From contig NW_015961959.1 of assembly GCF_000497045.1 (NCBI RefSeq), positions 434,001 to 498,000 of the forward strand: 64,000 nt of DNA. The letters run 5' to 3'. A program made the translations under genes and the position numbers. Source of the stretch: Kalmanozyma brasiliensis GHG001. Taxonomy: Eukaryota; Basidiomycota; Ustilaginomycetes; Ustilaginales. The notes under the pieces were generated by a model. The model was given only the letters and a program-made list of their open reading frames with translations. It was not told where the DNA came from and did no database searches. This document shows, piece after piece, positions 32,122-47,200 of the stretch; the first letter of the stretch is position 1; each line of letters starts with the position of its first letter.

Positions 32122-32988
32122 TTACAACTGATTCCGCTTCTTCGCAGTATTCATATACGGCCGGAGCACCCACTCTGTATCCGCCTCCCCTTGATCCAGC
32201 GTACCCTGTTTGATCTCGTACACCCTGGCCTCGAACCTCGGACCCACCTCTGCCAGTTGGACCTCCCTATGGCTCGTCTTGACGTAGACATGATGTCTGA
32301 AGGAAATAAAATCATCCTTGTTGACCCAGCTCATGACTCTGGTGCTCTCCTCTTTGGGGACGGGGAAGAGGAACTTGAGTGCGCTCTGCACTCGCGCGCC
32401 GAGTTTGCTGTTGAAGTTTTCGAAGATAAGGTACGGGTATTGTTCCGAGACGGTACTCGACTGAGCGCCGACTTCGTGGCGGAGTACGACGTTGTGCAGT
32501 GTAAAGAGCAAAGTTGGACCATGAGGAAAGTGGCTCACCACCATGGCGTCGGGTACACCTCGATGTTCGTGCAACACCACCATATCCGTTATCCCATTGC
32601 TCCGTGCTGCCGCTGCAAGATCGCTCACCGTATACCCACCACGATTCAACCGCGTACTGTTGGGAAACAACAACCGCACCTCCTTGGCAAACTGCGTCAA
32701 CCTCGAACTTGGATCTCTACTCGTAGTGACCAACACCCGTGGATCGTAGGTTCCAGCGCGCGAGTACTCATCGTCGATACTGCTCCCCGGCACATCCTGC
32801 GCTGCATCCAGCGACAAATCCCGCCCGAGCTCTTCGGCTTCTTTCCCCCGAAGCGATGGTGGGAGAGGTTTTCCGGATGCGAGCGCTTCCCGGATCTGTT
32901 GCTTGCGCTCGTAGATCTGTTTTTCTTTGCTCTCGAGCGCCTTTTTGTAGATGTACTCGCGTCGCTCGCGCGTTTGCCGGCGGAGCAT
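32122..32988 (-). CDS. IMP4: U3 snoRNP protein Imp4 (Brix domain)
   Basis: This is 288 residues from ATG at 32988, close to the usual family length (~290). Imp4 binds U3 snoRNA and, with Imp3 and Mpp10, guides pairing of U3 with pre-rRNA in the small-subunit processome. The N-terminal ~70 residues are a basic helix starting MLRRQTRERREYIYKKALES. The Brix domain begins near residue 83 with RVLVTTSRDPSSRLTQFAKE and continues through LLFPNSTRLNRGGY, LHEHRGVPDAMVVSHFPHGP, FENFNSKLGARV and VNKDDFISFRHHVY. The C-terminus has the typical EVGPRFEARVYEIKQGTLDQ and ends in RNQL. It diverges from the bL28m gene. Confidence 0.96.
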   Translation of the reverse strand: MLRRQTRERREYIYKKALESKEKQIYERKQQIREALASGKPLPPSLRGKEAEELGRDLSLDAAQDVPGSSIDDEYSRAGTYDPRVLVTTSRDPSSRLTQFAKEVRLLFPNSTRLNRGGYTVSDLAAAARSNGITDMVVLHEHRGVPDAMVVSHFPHGPTLLFTLHNVVLRHEVGAQSSTVSEQYPYLIFENFNSKLGARVQSALKFLFPVPKEESTRVMSWVNKDDFISFRHHVYVKTSHREVQLAEVGPRFEARVYEIKQGTLDQGEADTEWVLRPYMNTAKKRNQL

Positions 32989-33632
32989 GGTAGGCGCTTT
33001 GTGGGTGGGACGGGACGAATAGGGTTAGTTTGACGAGAAGACCTGTGAGGATTGGGCTACTACGTGACCGTGGAGAGGGGCTGTTGACCGGCTTGTGTTT
33101 GATGTGATACCCGTCGAGGTGATACCCGTCGAGAAAAAGCTGGGAGAGTCGCAAAGGTATGAAGAGGTATGGTGTGGGTGCGAGTGGAAGATGTGCGGCA
33201 ACAAATTCAAGGTCTTCTTCTGTGCCAAAGGGAAATTTTGAGAGCTCAGCCTGAGGCGGCGAAATTTTAGATCCGAAATCCGAGCCAACAAAAGGCTCTG
33301 ATGAAATCCTGACAAACCGGGTCAGAGGCAAGAAAAGGGTCAGGCGAGTGGGCTTCTTCCAATAGTTGCTCGAGTTGAAGGTCGAATCTGTCACTGCAAC
33401 CGTCACTCTCTATCCTATCGACATCGCCCAGCACCACACGCAAGAAGACACGCGCTCGATCGTCCGCAGCTTGATCTCCACAGAGCTCACGTAGAGACCC
33501 GTTCCGCAGCATCCATCAACGAGCGCTCCTAGCAGCAATCGATTATCCTTCCTCTGATTGATTCGTCAGATCTACCCTTGGACCCAAACCCATCACAGCC
33601 CACTCCGAGCGGACCACTTTCACATCATCAGC
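32989..33632. other. Divergent promoter IMP4 / bL28m
   Basis: This 644-bp region between two divergent starts serves two ribosome-biogenesis-type genes and could be a shared bidirectional promoter (inference). It includes a perfect 15-bp tandem duplication at 33104-33133. No other feature was recognised. Confidence 0.5.
33104..33133. repeat. 15-bp tandem duplication
   Basis: Two adjacent identical copies of GTGATACCCGTCGAG occupy 33104-33118 and 33119-33133, in the IMP4/bL28m intergenic region. Its function is unknown; a simple slippage duplication is the easiest explanation. Confidence 0.85.
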
Positions 33633-34130
33633 ATGTTCTTCACAGCCATCCGTCTTGGCTCGCGCACAACCTATCGTGGATCTCGCGGTTCCGGCTCGGG
33701 CGCCTCGACCCGCACCACTTCGTTCTCCTCGCCCAAATCCCGCAACGCCTCTTTGGCCGCCTTGGAAACAGGTACGATCTTCAAACGGTCCCAACGCGGC
33801 CTTTATGACGGTCGAACCATCCAGTCGGGACATAACGTGCCGAAATCGCGCCAAAAGACCGCTCGAACCTGGTCGCCCAACGTCCAATCCAAGAGGCTGT
33901 GGTCGGATACCTTTGGAGAGTTCTTCAAGGCAAAGGTTAGTACGAGTGCCTTGAGGTCAATGGACAAGATGGGTGGGCTGGATTACTATTTGGCGAATAC
34001 GAGGGGTGAGAAGCTAGGCGAATGGGGGAGGGGATTGCGGGAAAAGTTGGCGGTGAGGTTGAGACAGAACAGACTGCAGGCTCAGGCGGAGGCCGGATCG
34101 GACAGGGTGGGCAAGAATGCGAGTGCGTAG
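33633..34130 (+). CDS. MRPL24: Mitochondrial large-subunit ribosomal protein bL28m
   Basis: ATG at 33633 gives 165 residues. The N-terminal ~55 residues are rich in Arg, Ser and Thr with few acids, as expected for a mitochondrial presequence. The L28 core is recognised by KRSQRGLYDGRTIQSGHNVP, the basic KSRQKTARTWSPNVQSKRLW and FKAKVSTSALRSMDKMGGLD. The yeast counterpart is the bL28m protein encoded by MRPL24, part of the mitoribosome large subunit. The stop is 96 bp from the stop of the convergent PIN-domain gene. No intron is seen. Confidence 0.9.
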   Translation: MFFTAIRLGSRTTYRGSRGSGSGASTRTTSFSSPKSRNASLAALETGTIFKRSQRGLYDGRTIQSGHNVPKSRQKTARTWSPNVQSKRLWSDTFGEFFKAKVSTSALRSMDKMGGLDYYLANTRGEKLGEWGRGLREKLAVRLRQNRLQAQAEAGSDRVGKNASA

Positions 34131-34226
34131 ACCGCGCAACTTCAAGACAATACATTCAGTAACCTCACACGAGCCAAGGATTGTGCACATGACCGGCAAG
34201 ACTGTATTGAAGCGGCATTCAGGCAG

Positions 34227-35882
34227 CTACAGCGTGGGCGTTCCAGGCGTAGGCGTTGCTCCGGCCGACCGACGGTCTGTGGAATTGCTTTCTAGCCGAC
34301 GCAGGTACTCCTCCATCTTATCTGCTCCAGATCGCGTCTTGTGCAGCGTGCGGGTGGTCAGTCTCGGCGCGCCCTCTGCTGGGGAAGACCCGCGCTCTAT
34401 TGCAGCTGCAGATCGAGTCGGTGAGGCAGACGCGTTGTGCCGCACAATGCGTGCTGCACCGCTTCGTGACGAGTGCGACGCCGATGTTTGGCTTGAGTAT
34501 TCGTCCTGCGTCGAGGCGGTCAGTGTTGAGACGAACGAGGTGTGGGACGATGCTGCTGAGGAAGGACGTGCGAAGATGGGGCCCTCGTCGTCGGTCGAGT
34601 CGATGTGAGGTTCCACATCGCTGTTTGCAATTGCATCAGCGCCTGAACTAGAGTGCCCCGCAAAGGTCGAGATGCCTCTGACCGTGCCGAGCTGTGCGGT
34701 GGTGCCAGCAAATCTGGGTTCCTGGCGATGCCGTGGGCTCCGGTGAGAACTCATCATCGACAGTCCGCTCAGTTCGGACTTGAACGAGCCGCTAGAGGAC
34801 GCGATAGACGGTGTTGGGGAGCCTTTGCCGCGCGATGGGCCTCTGTAGCCATGGGCTGAGCCGAGCAGATCTTCGGACGAGCCGATGCCCTGATCGCCAC
34901 CGGTGATGTCGCCCCTGAAACGAGACGACGGCTTCTCGCCCGTCCACGTCTTCGACGTTTGCACCACTTCGAATGGGATGCGATATGCGTCCAGCCACGC
35001 TTCTGTCGCGCGACCATCGGTGCGATTCAGATAGCTGGGCTTGTCCGTGGTGGCCGTCTGCGATTCGAGCATCTTGTCGTGCAGATGGGCGGGCGGATAG
35101 GCGATGGCGATTGCAAAGTCGGTATTGGCTTCCGTGGTGCTGTGACAGTAGAGACAGACGCTGAGAAGCTCGCGGAGGTAGCGTGGTGCTTCTGCCGCAT
35201 TGAAGAGGTCCTTTGTCGCTGTCGACGGTCCGCTTGCGTCCTCAAAGTCGTGCCTCGCATCGTGTGCGACGGACTGGCGTTCGGCTAGGGTCGTCTCTCT
35301 TACCTTGGCGATCTGAGCTGGTGTGGCGCGGAAGTGCTCCTTCTGAGCAAAGATGCCAGGAACTGGCTCGGTGAGCATCGCATTGCCGTCTTGGGTCGAG
35401 ATGGCAATCTTGTCCTCGAGCCACCGCGTTGCCTTTCTCGCTGCAAGGTTGATTGGCTCGTCGCCTTTCTTGAGCAAGTCGAGTGTGTTTATGGCTTCGA
35501 GAGGGATGATGACGCAAGTGGATCCGTCTCGGCTCCAGTTATGAACACTGCGCAGCGAGAAGATGAGCACGCTGGCATCTACGAGGCGGATAGCGGTGGC
35601 CGTCTTGGGCTTTGCATCGGAAGTACGACCTGTGGTGGCCTCCTCCTTTGGATTCACACCAGAACCGGTGACAGCTCGAGGCTTGGACTGATCGTGTCGC
35701 GTGATTGTGGCGCCATGAAGGGCAATTGGGCTGCTTCTCGTCTTGTGCACGCCGCGCGGGTAGGTGATCTTGCTGACGTCCTGCTCGAGCTTGTCGACCT
35801 TGTCTTGGAGGAACATGACGCCCATCGCGTGAGAGAGACGCGCCTGACGCTCAGTCCTCTGTTGCGTCGTCTCGTCCGGCAT
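34227..35882 (-). CDS. PIN-domain protein with disordered C-terminus
   Basis: The frame has 551 codons from ATG at 35882. After a short helical N-terminus (MGVMFLQDKVDKLEQDVSKI) and a polar linker, residues ~97-170 look like the start of a PIN nuclease-like domain: IRLVDASVLIFSLRSVHNW with the first Asp, then CVIIPLEAINTLDLLKKGDE with the acidic Glu and Asp, and NLAARKATRWLEDKI. The domain probably runs to ~315 with inserts (YRIPFEVVQTSKTW). The final ~230 residues are Ser/Thr/Arg-rich and presumably disordered. PIN proteins of this style act in RNA decay; fungal Nmd4 is one candidate, but orthology is not shown here. It could be a nuclease or an inactive binding domain. Confidence 0.7.
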   Translation of the reverse strand: MPDETTQQRTERQARLSHAMGVMFLQDKVDKLEQDVSKITYPRGVHKTRSSPIALHGATITRHDQSKPRAVTGSGVNPKEEATTGRTSDAKPKTATAIRLVDASVLIFSLRSVHNWSRDGSTCVIIPLEAINTLDLLKKGDEPINLAARKATRWLEDKIAISTQDGNAMLTEPVPGIFAQKEHFRATPAQIAKVRETTLAERQSVAHDARHDFEDASGPSTATKDLFNAAEAPRYLRELLSVCLYCHSTTEANTDFAIAIAYPPAHLHDKMLESQTATTDKPSYLNRTDGRATEAWLDAYRIPFEVVQTSKTWTGEKPSSRFRGDITGGDQGIGSSEDLLGSAHGYRGPSRGKGSPTPSIASSSGSFKSELSGLSMMSSHRSPRHRQEPRFAGTTAQLGTVRGISTFAGHSSSGADAIANSDVEPHIDSTDDEGPIFARPSSAASSHTSFVSTLTASTQDEYSSQTSASHSSRSGAARIVRHNASASPTRSAAAIERGSSPAEGAPRLTTRTLHKTRSGADKMEEYLRRLESNSTDRRSAGATPTPGTPTL

Positions 35883-39365
<3,483 letters not shown>

Positions 39366-39544
39366 AGTTCGAGGCTCTTTTCTTTCTTTTCCGCCTTTCT
39401 TTGTCGAGTGTACACGCTCTGCGTTCGAAATACCAAGCTTTTGTTGTCTGTCGCACGGTGTGGGTGTCTGGTAGATGATGCTGAATGGTGCAGGTGAATC
39501 CTTTGTACATTTGGTCTAGTGTATCGGGCTACGAGGTGGGATGT

Positions 39545-40168
39545 TTAGCGGCTGACCATCTTGTCGAGCAGATCTTTTGCCTCGTTGATTTCTGCACAAG
39601 CAAAAGACGAAGTGTCAGCACCATCGTCATCATCTGTACTTGCTTCGATCCTCGAAGAGTTGGACTTACTGGAAGCGAGGTATGGTGCTCCACCACGATC
39701 CGGGTGGTTGGCGATCATCATGCGCCTGTGCGCCTCCTTGAGCTTTGCCTTTGTCAGCGCGGTCTCTCTCAAGCCGAGGATCTGCGCGGCTTCCTTCTTG
39801 TCCATCTTGCCGTTGAAGCCGCCCTTGATCCACTTGCCGCCAGGTGCACCGGCGCCGGCCTTGGAGCCGAACAGAAGGTTGGCAGTGAGACCGGCAATGA
39901 CGAGGCCGGCGCCGATCATGATGGGCGTCGCGATGGGGTTAGGCAGTGTGTGGCGGAAGAGCAGCGAGGAGTTGGGGCGGAACGGAGTTGAGAGAGAGCG
40001 AGATGCTGATGCTCTCGAGGCTGCATTTGTGCGTGCTGGTGAGACTGTCGAGCTCGAGGAGATGCATCGTACCGCTGGACGCAAAGACTGGAGGCTGGAT
40101 GATGAGGCGGTGGAGGTGCTCGAGAGGGCTGCTCGTGCCAGCGCACGCGTTGCTGTTGGTGCAATCAT
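39545..40168 (-). CDS. PAM18: TIM23 motor J-protein Pam18/Tim14; one intron
   Basis: The exons are 40168-39670 and 39591-39545, giving 181 residues. The 78-nt intron has GTAAGT and TGTGCAG borders, and splicing restores [15 protein letters not shown]. Pam18 stimulates mitochondrial Hsp70 at the import channel. An Arg/Ser-rich presequence (~1-75) is followed by one membrane segment [20 protein letters not shown] near 80-100. A Gly-rich linker ([19 protein letters not shown]) then leads to the J-domain with [29 protein letters not shown] (HPD motif) and the final helix. Without splicing the frame reads through 26 extra residues, so retention would disrupt the last helix. It diverges from the OGT-like gene. 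Confidence 0.95.
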   Translation of the reverse strand: MIAPTATRALARAALSSTSTASSSSLQSLRPAVRCISSSSTVSPARTNAASRASASRSLSTPFRPNSSLLFRHTLPNPIATPIMIGAGLVIAGLTANLLFGSKAGAGAPGGKWIKGGFNGKMDKKEAAQILGLRETALTKAKLKEAHRRMMIANHPDRGGAPYLASSKSNSSRIEASTDDDDGADTSSFACAEINEAKDLLDKMVSR

Positions 40169-41259
40169 GTCTGGACAGAGGTCCTGAGCGACGAGACAGA
40201 GGAGAGTGGTGATTGATGAATCGAGAGGTTGAGATGGCGGTGATGTGCTCAGCCAACGACTTGAAAGGGTGAATTCGGCAAGCAGACTCGAGCTTTCTTC
40301 CCCTCATGACCAAAAAAGCACACGCACGAAATCTCGAAAATTCAATCCGAGTTGGCAAACCATTGATCTGACAGCCTTAAAAAACTCGCCCGTCAGCTCC
40401 ACACACGGCGTAGCCAAGAAGGCGGTCGCTACGTAACTCTGCGTCCTGAGAAGAAATTCGCCGAAACAGCGAGCTGCAACGCTGAAAAATAGAGCTCTGT
40501 GGCTTTGGTACCCACACCGGCGAGGTCGTCTTACGCTCGCTCACATTGACACGGCAAAGCTTGAGCATACTGTCGTTGAAAGACGCCGTCGTGCCTGTGT
40601 CGAGGATCACCCTTGTCTGGCTCGCAAGACCGGGCAGTTGCTTGTGATGAAGCGAAGGGCCGCTCCTGCAGGCGAAAGAAAGGTGGAGCAACACGGCGCT
40701 CAGACCACTTTCGACATTACATGTGACTAAGGCCTGAAAGTGACCAGCTCAGATGGTGTCTTGGGAGCTTGTCAGCGCGTCCAGATCAGGCTGAAAGGAT
40801 GCTTGCGAGGTGTTGAATGTGACTGAGAGTGACTGATGACGACTGAGATTTCGGATGATGCGAGAAGAAAGACGACCAGACCCTGTCGAAGGTCGCTTCC
40901 ACCTTCTCGGATGAGCCGTATGTCATTCCTCGGAAGCAGCCATTGTTGTGCATCTCGAACTTCACATCCAACCATCATCACCACCTTTTGTACACATCAA
41001 TCGAACCTCGATCCCGCTGTCGACTCAAACGCCCTGCCGCTCCCTCGCAAAGCCATCACCAGCACGGCATCACGCACGGCATCACGCACGGCACCAACCT
41101 CTCCCACTGTCCCTCGGCAATCTTCGAGTCAGCCTGGGGCTATCACTGGTTCTTCCTCGATTTCCCTAACTGGATCCCACTCCCGTCTTACCTTCAATGA
41201 CATCCTAGTCGAATCGAAAGAGCGACCCCAAGCTCTTTCCTCTCACAGCGCGAGGCACC
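40169..41259. other. Divergent promoter region PAM18 / OGT-like gene
   Basis: These 1.09 kb separate two divergent starts. A 12-bp tandem repeat lies at 41062-41095, about 165 bp before the OGT-like ATG. Small open frames on both strands lack protein-like features. Confidence 0.5.
41062..41095. repeat. 12-bp tandem repeat in the leader of the OGT-like gene
   Basis: The unit GCACGGCATCAC occurs at 41062-41073 and 41074-41085, with a partial third copy to 41095. It lies upstream of the start at 41260, in promoter or 5'UTR sequence. Its function is unknown. Confidence 0.8.
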
Positions 41260-44200
41260 ATGCCGAACCTACCTTCCAGCTCCTTCGCCTCGGAGGCTCC
41301 CTCCACCTCCTCAGGGCGAAGAGGCTCAGAACAGCTACCCTATGCTCAGATAGCGATCAACAGCGCAGACGCTCCGCGTAGAGCGTCCTTAGGCAATGCC
41401 ATGTCGGTAGGCAGCGCCAACGACATGCTCAGAGCCGCTTCTGCTATGGCCGCTCAGGCTAGCTCAGGTGCGGAAGGTCTGCAAGCTGTCAGCTCTGCTC
41501 TCCTCAACCAGGCCAAAGCCCAGGCATCCGCAACCGCCCAAATATTACATGCTAGTACCACTGCCGGCGCAAGCGATCCCCAGTCCACTCCCATGGCCCG
41601 CAACTGGTCCGACTCGGCGGGCTACTCAGCAGCAATGAGCAGACACATTGCCTCCACTATCGAAACTCAGATGACCAAGCCGCAGTCTTCCTCCCGACGA
41701 CCACAGACCGCCGCGTCCCGCAGTACTGCTATCGATACAGAGACTGCATCCCCAGACTCGACCGATCCCGAAGCTCAGATGGGTCGCATCGCTGCACAAG
41801 CTGCGGCTCGAGAGGCTCAGACCCAATGGCGAACTCAATTGGCATTACGCCGTTCATCAGTGCAGACAGAATTAACAGCAACCACAGGCGAGCCCTCCGC
41901 GTCCTCACATGCACCTGCAGCGTCAGCTCCTGCCAACGCTGGAAGAGCTTCGCAATCCGGTCCACGTCCAGGCTCCGTCAGCACAGCGCCCGACACCAAT
42001 GCACGATCAAGAGCGGCCGCAGACACGTCGGATATGTCTATCACCGAATACCTTCGCTTCCTTGGCCTCAATCACATCGAAATGCCCTCTGAAGGGGTCG
42101 AGCAATCTTTTGGTCGCGAAGCTAGCTCTTCGTCTCGATACTGGGATGCGACAAATCCCCACATGGGCTTCAGTCTCTCGGGCGTGCCCAGTATGCCTTT
42201 AATGCCCAACCCACCATTGCAGATGCTACCACCTCCCGTCTCGCCTTCTTTCCGCAGGAAACAATCCCGTGGTCGCTCTTGGCTTGGACATGCTTCCAAT
42301 GCCTCGGTCAGCTCTACCGATTCAATCGATACCAGCAAAGACTTTGAACCGAACGTCATGTCGCCCTTTCCATATCCATTTCAGGTGGTCCAGACCCCAG
42401 GAGGCACGGCAAGAGCAGGCTGGTGGGTGCCCGTCTCCGAGGTGGCGCCGGATAAGAGAGCCAAAGCAGTCAAGATCGGCGAAGATCTACCAGCATCCTC
42501 GACCTTTGCCCTCAATCAGGCGTCCTCGCTCGAGGATGCACCAGAGAGTACCTCGATTCCGGCACACGCCGATCATGACGACGCCGAAGCTCAGCTATTG
42601 TTCCAGCCGACATATCGGGACTTCACTCAAGACGAATACTCGACCCTCGCCACCGCTGCGGCCTATGCGACCGCAGCACTCACCAGCATAGCATCAACAC
42701 CGGGCGGCGAGTCACAGCCAAGCTCGCTGAGATCGCTGACGGCATCGGAGCAGGAAGCAATCGCCAATCAGCTGAGGGCATGGGCAGGTCTGGAAGGCCC
42801 AAACGCCCAGGCGGAAGCTCGAAGGGCGCTCGAAGAACGCCAAACACATCTCTTCAATCAAGCATTCCATCACGACCTGCCAGACGATCGCGATCGTCGC
42901 GGGCCAGAGTCTGGTGTAGATGATCAGTATGGCCAGCTGCATCGACCTGAGGAAGCAACTCGCTTCTTTCCTCCTGACTTTGCGAGCCACTACCGCACGC
43001 AGCTCCAAGCGCTTGCCGAAGGTTACTACGCTCGCCTGCACAATGAGAATCTGGCGCAAGCACATTTCGCACAGCCTCCCGCCAAGAAAGCCCACATCGG
43101 CGAGCATCGCGCAAATGACGACGCCACTGGCAAAAGAGATGAACACAAGACACCCACACCGAGGACACCGCATCTGGATATGGTTGGCATCGAGGGTCTC
43201 AGCGATATCGAGCCTCCGGTACGCACTCCGACTCTGCGTCCAGGCGCACGAGATCCAGTCGAGCTGTTGAACGCTGCCTCGACTGCTGCCGGCCACGATG
43301 TCTCCTCTCCCGAAGTGCGAGACCAATTGCTTCAGTACGCCCATGGACTCTACACACAGGGGCCTCCGCAGCCAGATGCCTCTGCCAAAGGCACCGACAA
43401 GCTGCATCCCACCCTCTTGCCGCTCCTGCACACCCTGCATAAGCTTCACCCTACGCATCTTCCGGTTTTGCTGCTGCTCTCGTGTGCCTACTATGCCGCC
43501 GACAATTTTGCAGGCTCACTTTGGTACAATCGGCTTATCCTGCGCATCGACCCCAACTACGTCGAGAGCATGAGCAACATTGGAACCACCTTACGGGCAT
43601 TGGGTCGATACCGAGAGGCAGAGAGCTGGTGGTGGAGAGCCATTCGACTTCGTCCCGGCTACTGGGATGCGTACGAGAACCTTTTGGGCGTGATGTGCTC
43701 CACGCATCCTCCGCCAGCGCAAAGTCAAGCCGGCTCCCAGTCGAGCTCGAATGAGTCGCCGCCTGCGCAACCACGTTTCGAGGAAGCACTGCATCTGTGC
43801 GAGCACGTCGAGTCTCACGTCGTAGGCGAACAGAACACGCCAGGAGTCTCTTTGCCCCTCTGCCTTCCGCCGAATCTACCCTTGACACAGACACCTCGAC
43901 TCCAAAATTTGTTCTACGCCAAGGGCAACCTCAAGTTCGTCCTGCCGGAATCAGGCGCAGTACCAGCTGCGGCAGAGTACCAGAAGGCTGTCGAGGTCGT
44001 GCTGTCTCGCGATGCAGCAAATTGCTACAGTCTACGCGATCTAGTGGTTGCGACGTGTGCCGTGGGACTGCTATCGATGGGCGCTATGCTTCCCGGCACT
44101 GCTGCAGCAGCTGCTGCTCTCGAGATAGCAGTGGCTTTGGGCATCAATTCGACGAATCCAGAACATGCTGCCATTTTGGCCAGCGGTGCCTTCAACCGCT

Positions 44201-47200
44201 TCTGTCCTGGAGGCATCCTTGCCCTGGTCAAAGTGTCCGGCGAGGTTGTGGTCAGCACGTTGCTTCGCCTCGGCAACGGACAGCTTCCTATGCTGTTGCT
44301 TCTGCCCGAAGCCGCGACACAGCTCTGCAAAGTCATCTTCGCGGAGACAACCGGCAACTTGCCTGCGTTGGTCCAATCACCACTACCTTCCAAGCCACAG
44401 AATCCGGCGACTCTGCAGCAAGCGCAGAAGCAGGCCGCGCAGACTGCTTCCACCATCCTCTTGACACTCGCCAAATTGTTCCAGGACGCCACCGCCAGCC
44501 CGATGGCCGGCCCACACGGGCCGTTGACGCTAGGAGGCATCCCGCCATCCACTTCGTTGCTGCTGCCGCTCTACTATCTCTCGATATCGATGCATGCGTC
44601 CGCTTCGACTTGCAACAATCTCGGTATTCTGCTGTCGTCGATTCCAGTCGTCACCACTGTGATCAACGCAGCAGGTCAGCCTCAGCAGCTCAACGGGCAA
44701 GCACTGGCGATGCAGTACTACACGCAAGGTCTTCAGCTCGACCCCAAGCATCCTCACATCTACACCAATCTCGGTTCTCTCCTGAAAGATCTTGGACACC
44801 TAAACGAAGCGATCAAGATGTACCAGAAGGCGGTCGAGTGCAACCCCAACTTTGACGTCGCCCTCGCCAACCTCGGTAACGCGATCAAAGATCAGGGGCG
44901 CACCCAGGACTCCGTCGTCTACTACCGTCGAGCGGTCCAGGTCAATCCTCACTTTCCCGAAGCGCTCTGCGGCCTTGTCAATGCGCTGCTCGCGGTGTGC
45001 GATTGGCCAGAGGTGTACACCGACAAGCGAGCCGTCGCGAAGCAGCAGCAGCAATGCAGTAGCGGTAGTCAAGCGGTTGGAGTTGCGACCTCGCCTGGTG
45101 GCTGGATGGTCAACGTCTCGGACTTGGTGTCCAAGCAGCTCAGTGATGGCTGTCAGTACGGTGCCGGTGCATTCCAGACTGTGGGCCCACTCGAAAACTG
45201 GGTCCAGGCAATCGTCCAGTCCATGGGGGACACTCGTGCGGCAGCAGCACAGATCTGGACTCAGCGTCTGCAGTCATTCTACCAACCCGCCTTCGACCGA
45301 GTCGCAAATCAGGTCTGCGAAGGTGGCTATCTGATTCACCTGGTCGAGAGGATGATGCGCCGATCACAGCGGAGGTGGTACGTCGATACCTACGGTGCTG
45401 GAGCGCTGCAGGCGGCAACAGAGCTGCCCAGAGTTTCGGTCACCGATGCACGCGGCGTTAGCTATGCCCGACCAAAGCTCCCATCCTGCTTGGTCACGCC
45501 AGCGACACCCACCGTGCTGCCTTTCCACACATTCACATATCCGCTCTCACCGCGACAAATCCGTCTCATCTGCCATCGCAATGCGTTGAGGATCTCCCAG
45601 AGCACCCTGACGCAGATGTGGGTGCCCGATGTGGTGTACCCGCCTCCGTCACCGCCGGCGCCCAAGATCAACATCGGCTACGTGTCGTCTGACTTTAACA
45701 ACCATCCGCTCGCGCACCTGATGCAATCGGTCTTTGGCTTCCACGATCTGTCGCGCTTCAACATCTTTCTTTACGCGACGACGCCATCAGATGGAAGCCC
45801 GTACCGCCTAAAGATCGAACGCGAAGCCCAGCATTTCGCAGATGTGTCGACATGGTCGAACCAGCAGGTGGTCGAGCGTATCGTCATGGACAACATCCAT
45901 GTGCTAATGAACCTCAACGGGTACACGAAGGGAGCACGTAACGAGATCTTTGCCGCACGGCCGTGCCCAGTGCAGATGGAGTTCATGGGCTTTGCCGGCA
46001 GCATGGCGTCGTACTGGACCGATTGGGTGGTCGCGGACCCCATCGTCTGTCCTTCCGAAATGACGTGCGTCGACAGATGGCGCCAGCAAAAGCATTCCGC
46101 AGCAATCACAGGTTCGTCGCTCCAGCAGCGTCCGACCGACTTGATGGCAGACGTGGATCCCGAAGAGGCTTCCGATGACTGGGTCTATCCCGACCGGTTC
46201 ATCTACATGCCGCACTCGTACTTTGTCAACGATCACAAGCAGGGATTCCGCGAGACCGTTTCCAACGAGACCATCGAGCTCGCCACCAAAGGCACCGAGG
46301 GCGAACCACTCGCAAAGAAGGCCGACAGCTCTCCCACAGACGAGCAGCGGTGGGCGAGCGAAGAGCTCAAACGCTACGCGATGCGACGCGAGCTCTTCCC
46401 CACCCTCCCAGACGACTATGTGGTCTTTGCAGACTTCAACCAGCTGTACAAGTGCGATCCGATGCTGTTCCGGTTGTGGCTGCGCATCCTCCAGCGCGTG
46501 CCCAAGTCGATCCTGTGGCTGCTACGCTTTCCGGCAGCCGGAGAGCACCATCTGCTGCGCGAGGCACGACAGTATGCAGGCGACGAAGTGGCTTCCCGCG
46601 TTATTTTCACCGATGTTGCGCCCAAGCACATCCACATCCATCGCGGTAGAATCGCCGACCTGTTCCTCGACACCACCGAGTGCAACGCGCATACCACCGC
46701 AGCCGATATCCTGTGGTCAGGCACGCCGGTGCTGACTTGGCCGAGACACATGCACAAGATGTGTTCGCGCGTCGCAGCGTCCATCGTCCACGCCACCGGG
46801 TTTGGCGACGAAATGACGGTGAACAGCGAGCAGGAGTACGAGGATCGGGCGGTGCAATTCGCCGAGTCTCTGTCGTACACTTATTTGGACGAGAAGGGGA
46901 ATGAGGTGGTGGGTGTGGTGGACGAGACCAAGGTGCGGTTCGCCAACGAGCTCGAAGCGGATCCTCGTAGTGTTGCTGCTCAGCCGCATAGTACGGGTGC
47001 TGCGACGTCTGCGGCCGCTGCAGGAGGCACGGGCTCGAGCAGTTCTCAAGGACATCAGAACGGCGCGTCTCACAGTCGTGGTGACAGCAGCACCTCGAAC
47101 TCCCCACGCAAGACCACCTCAAGCGGCACCGGCCCCAGCGCAACGCCCAAGTCCTCACCCGGCAAGCACGCCGACGAGGCCTCCGAGACGTCAGCAGCCA

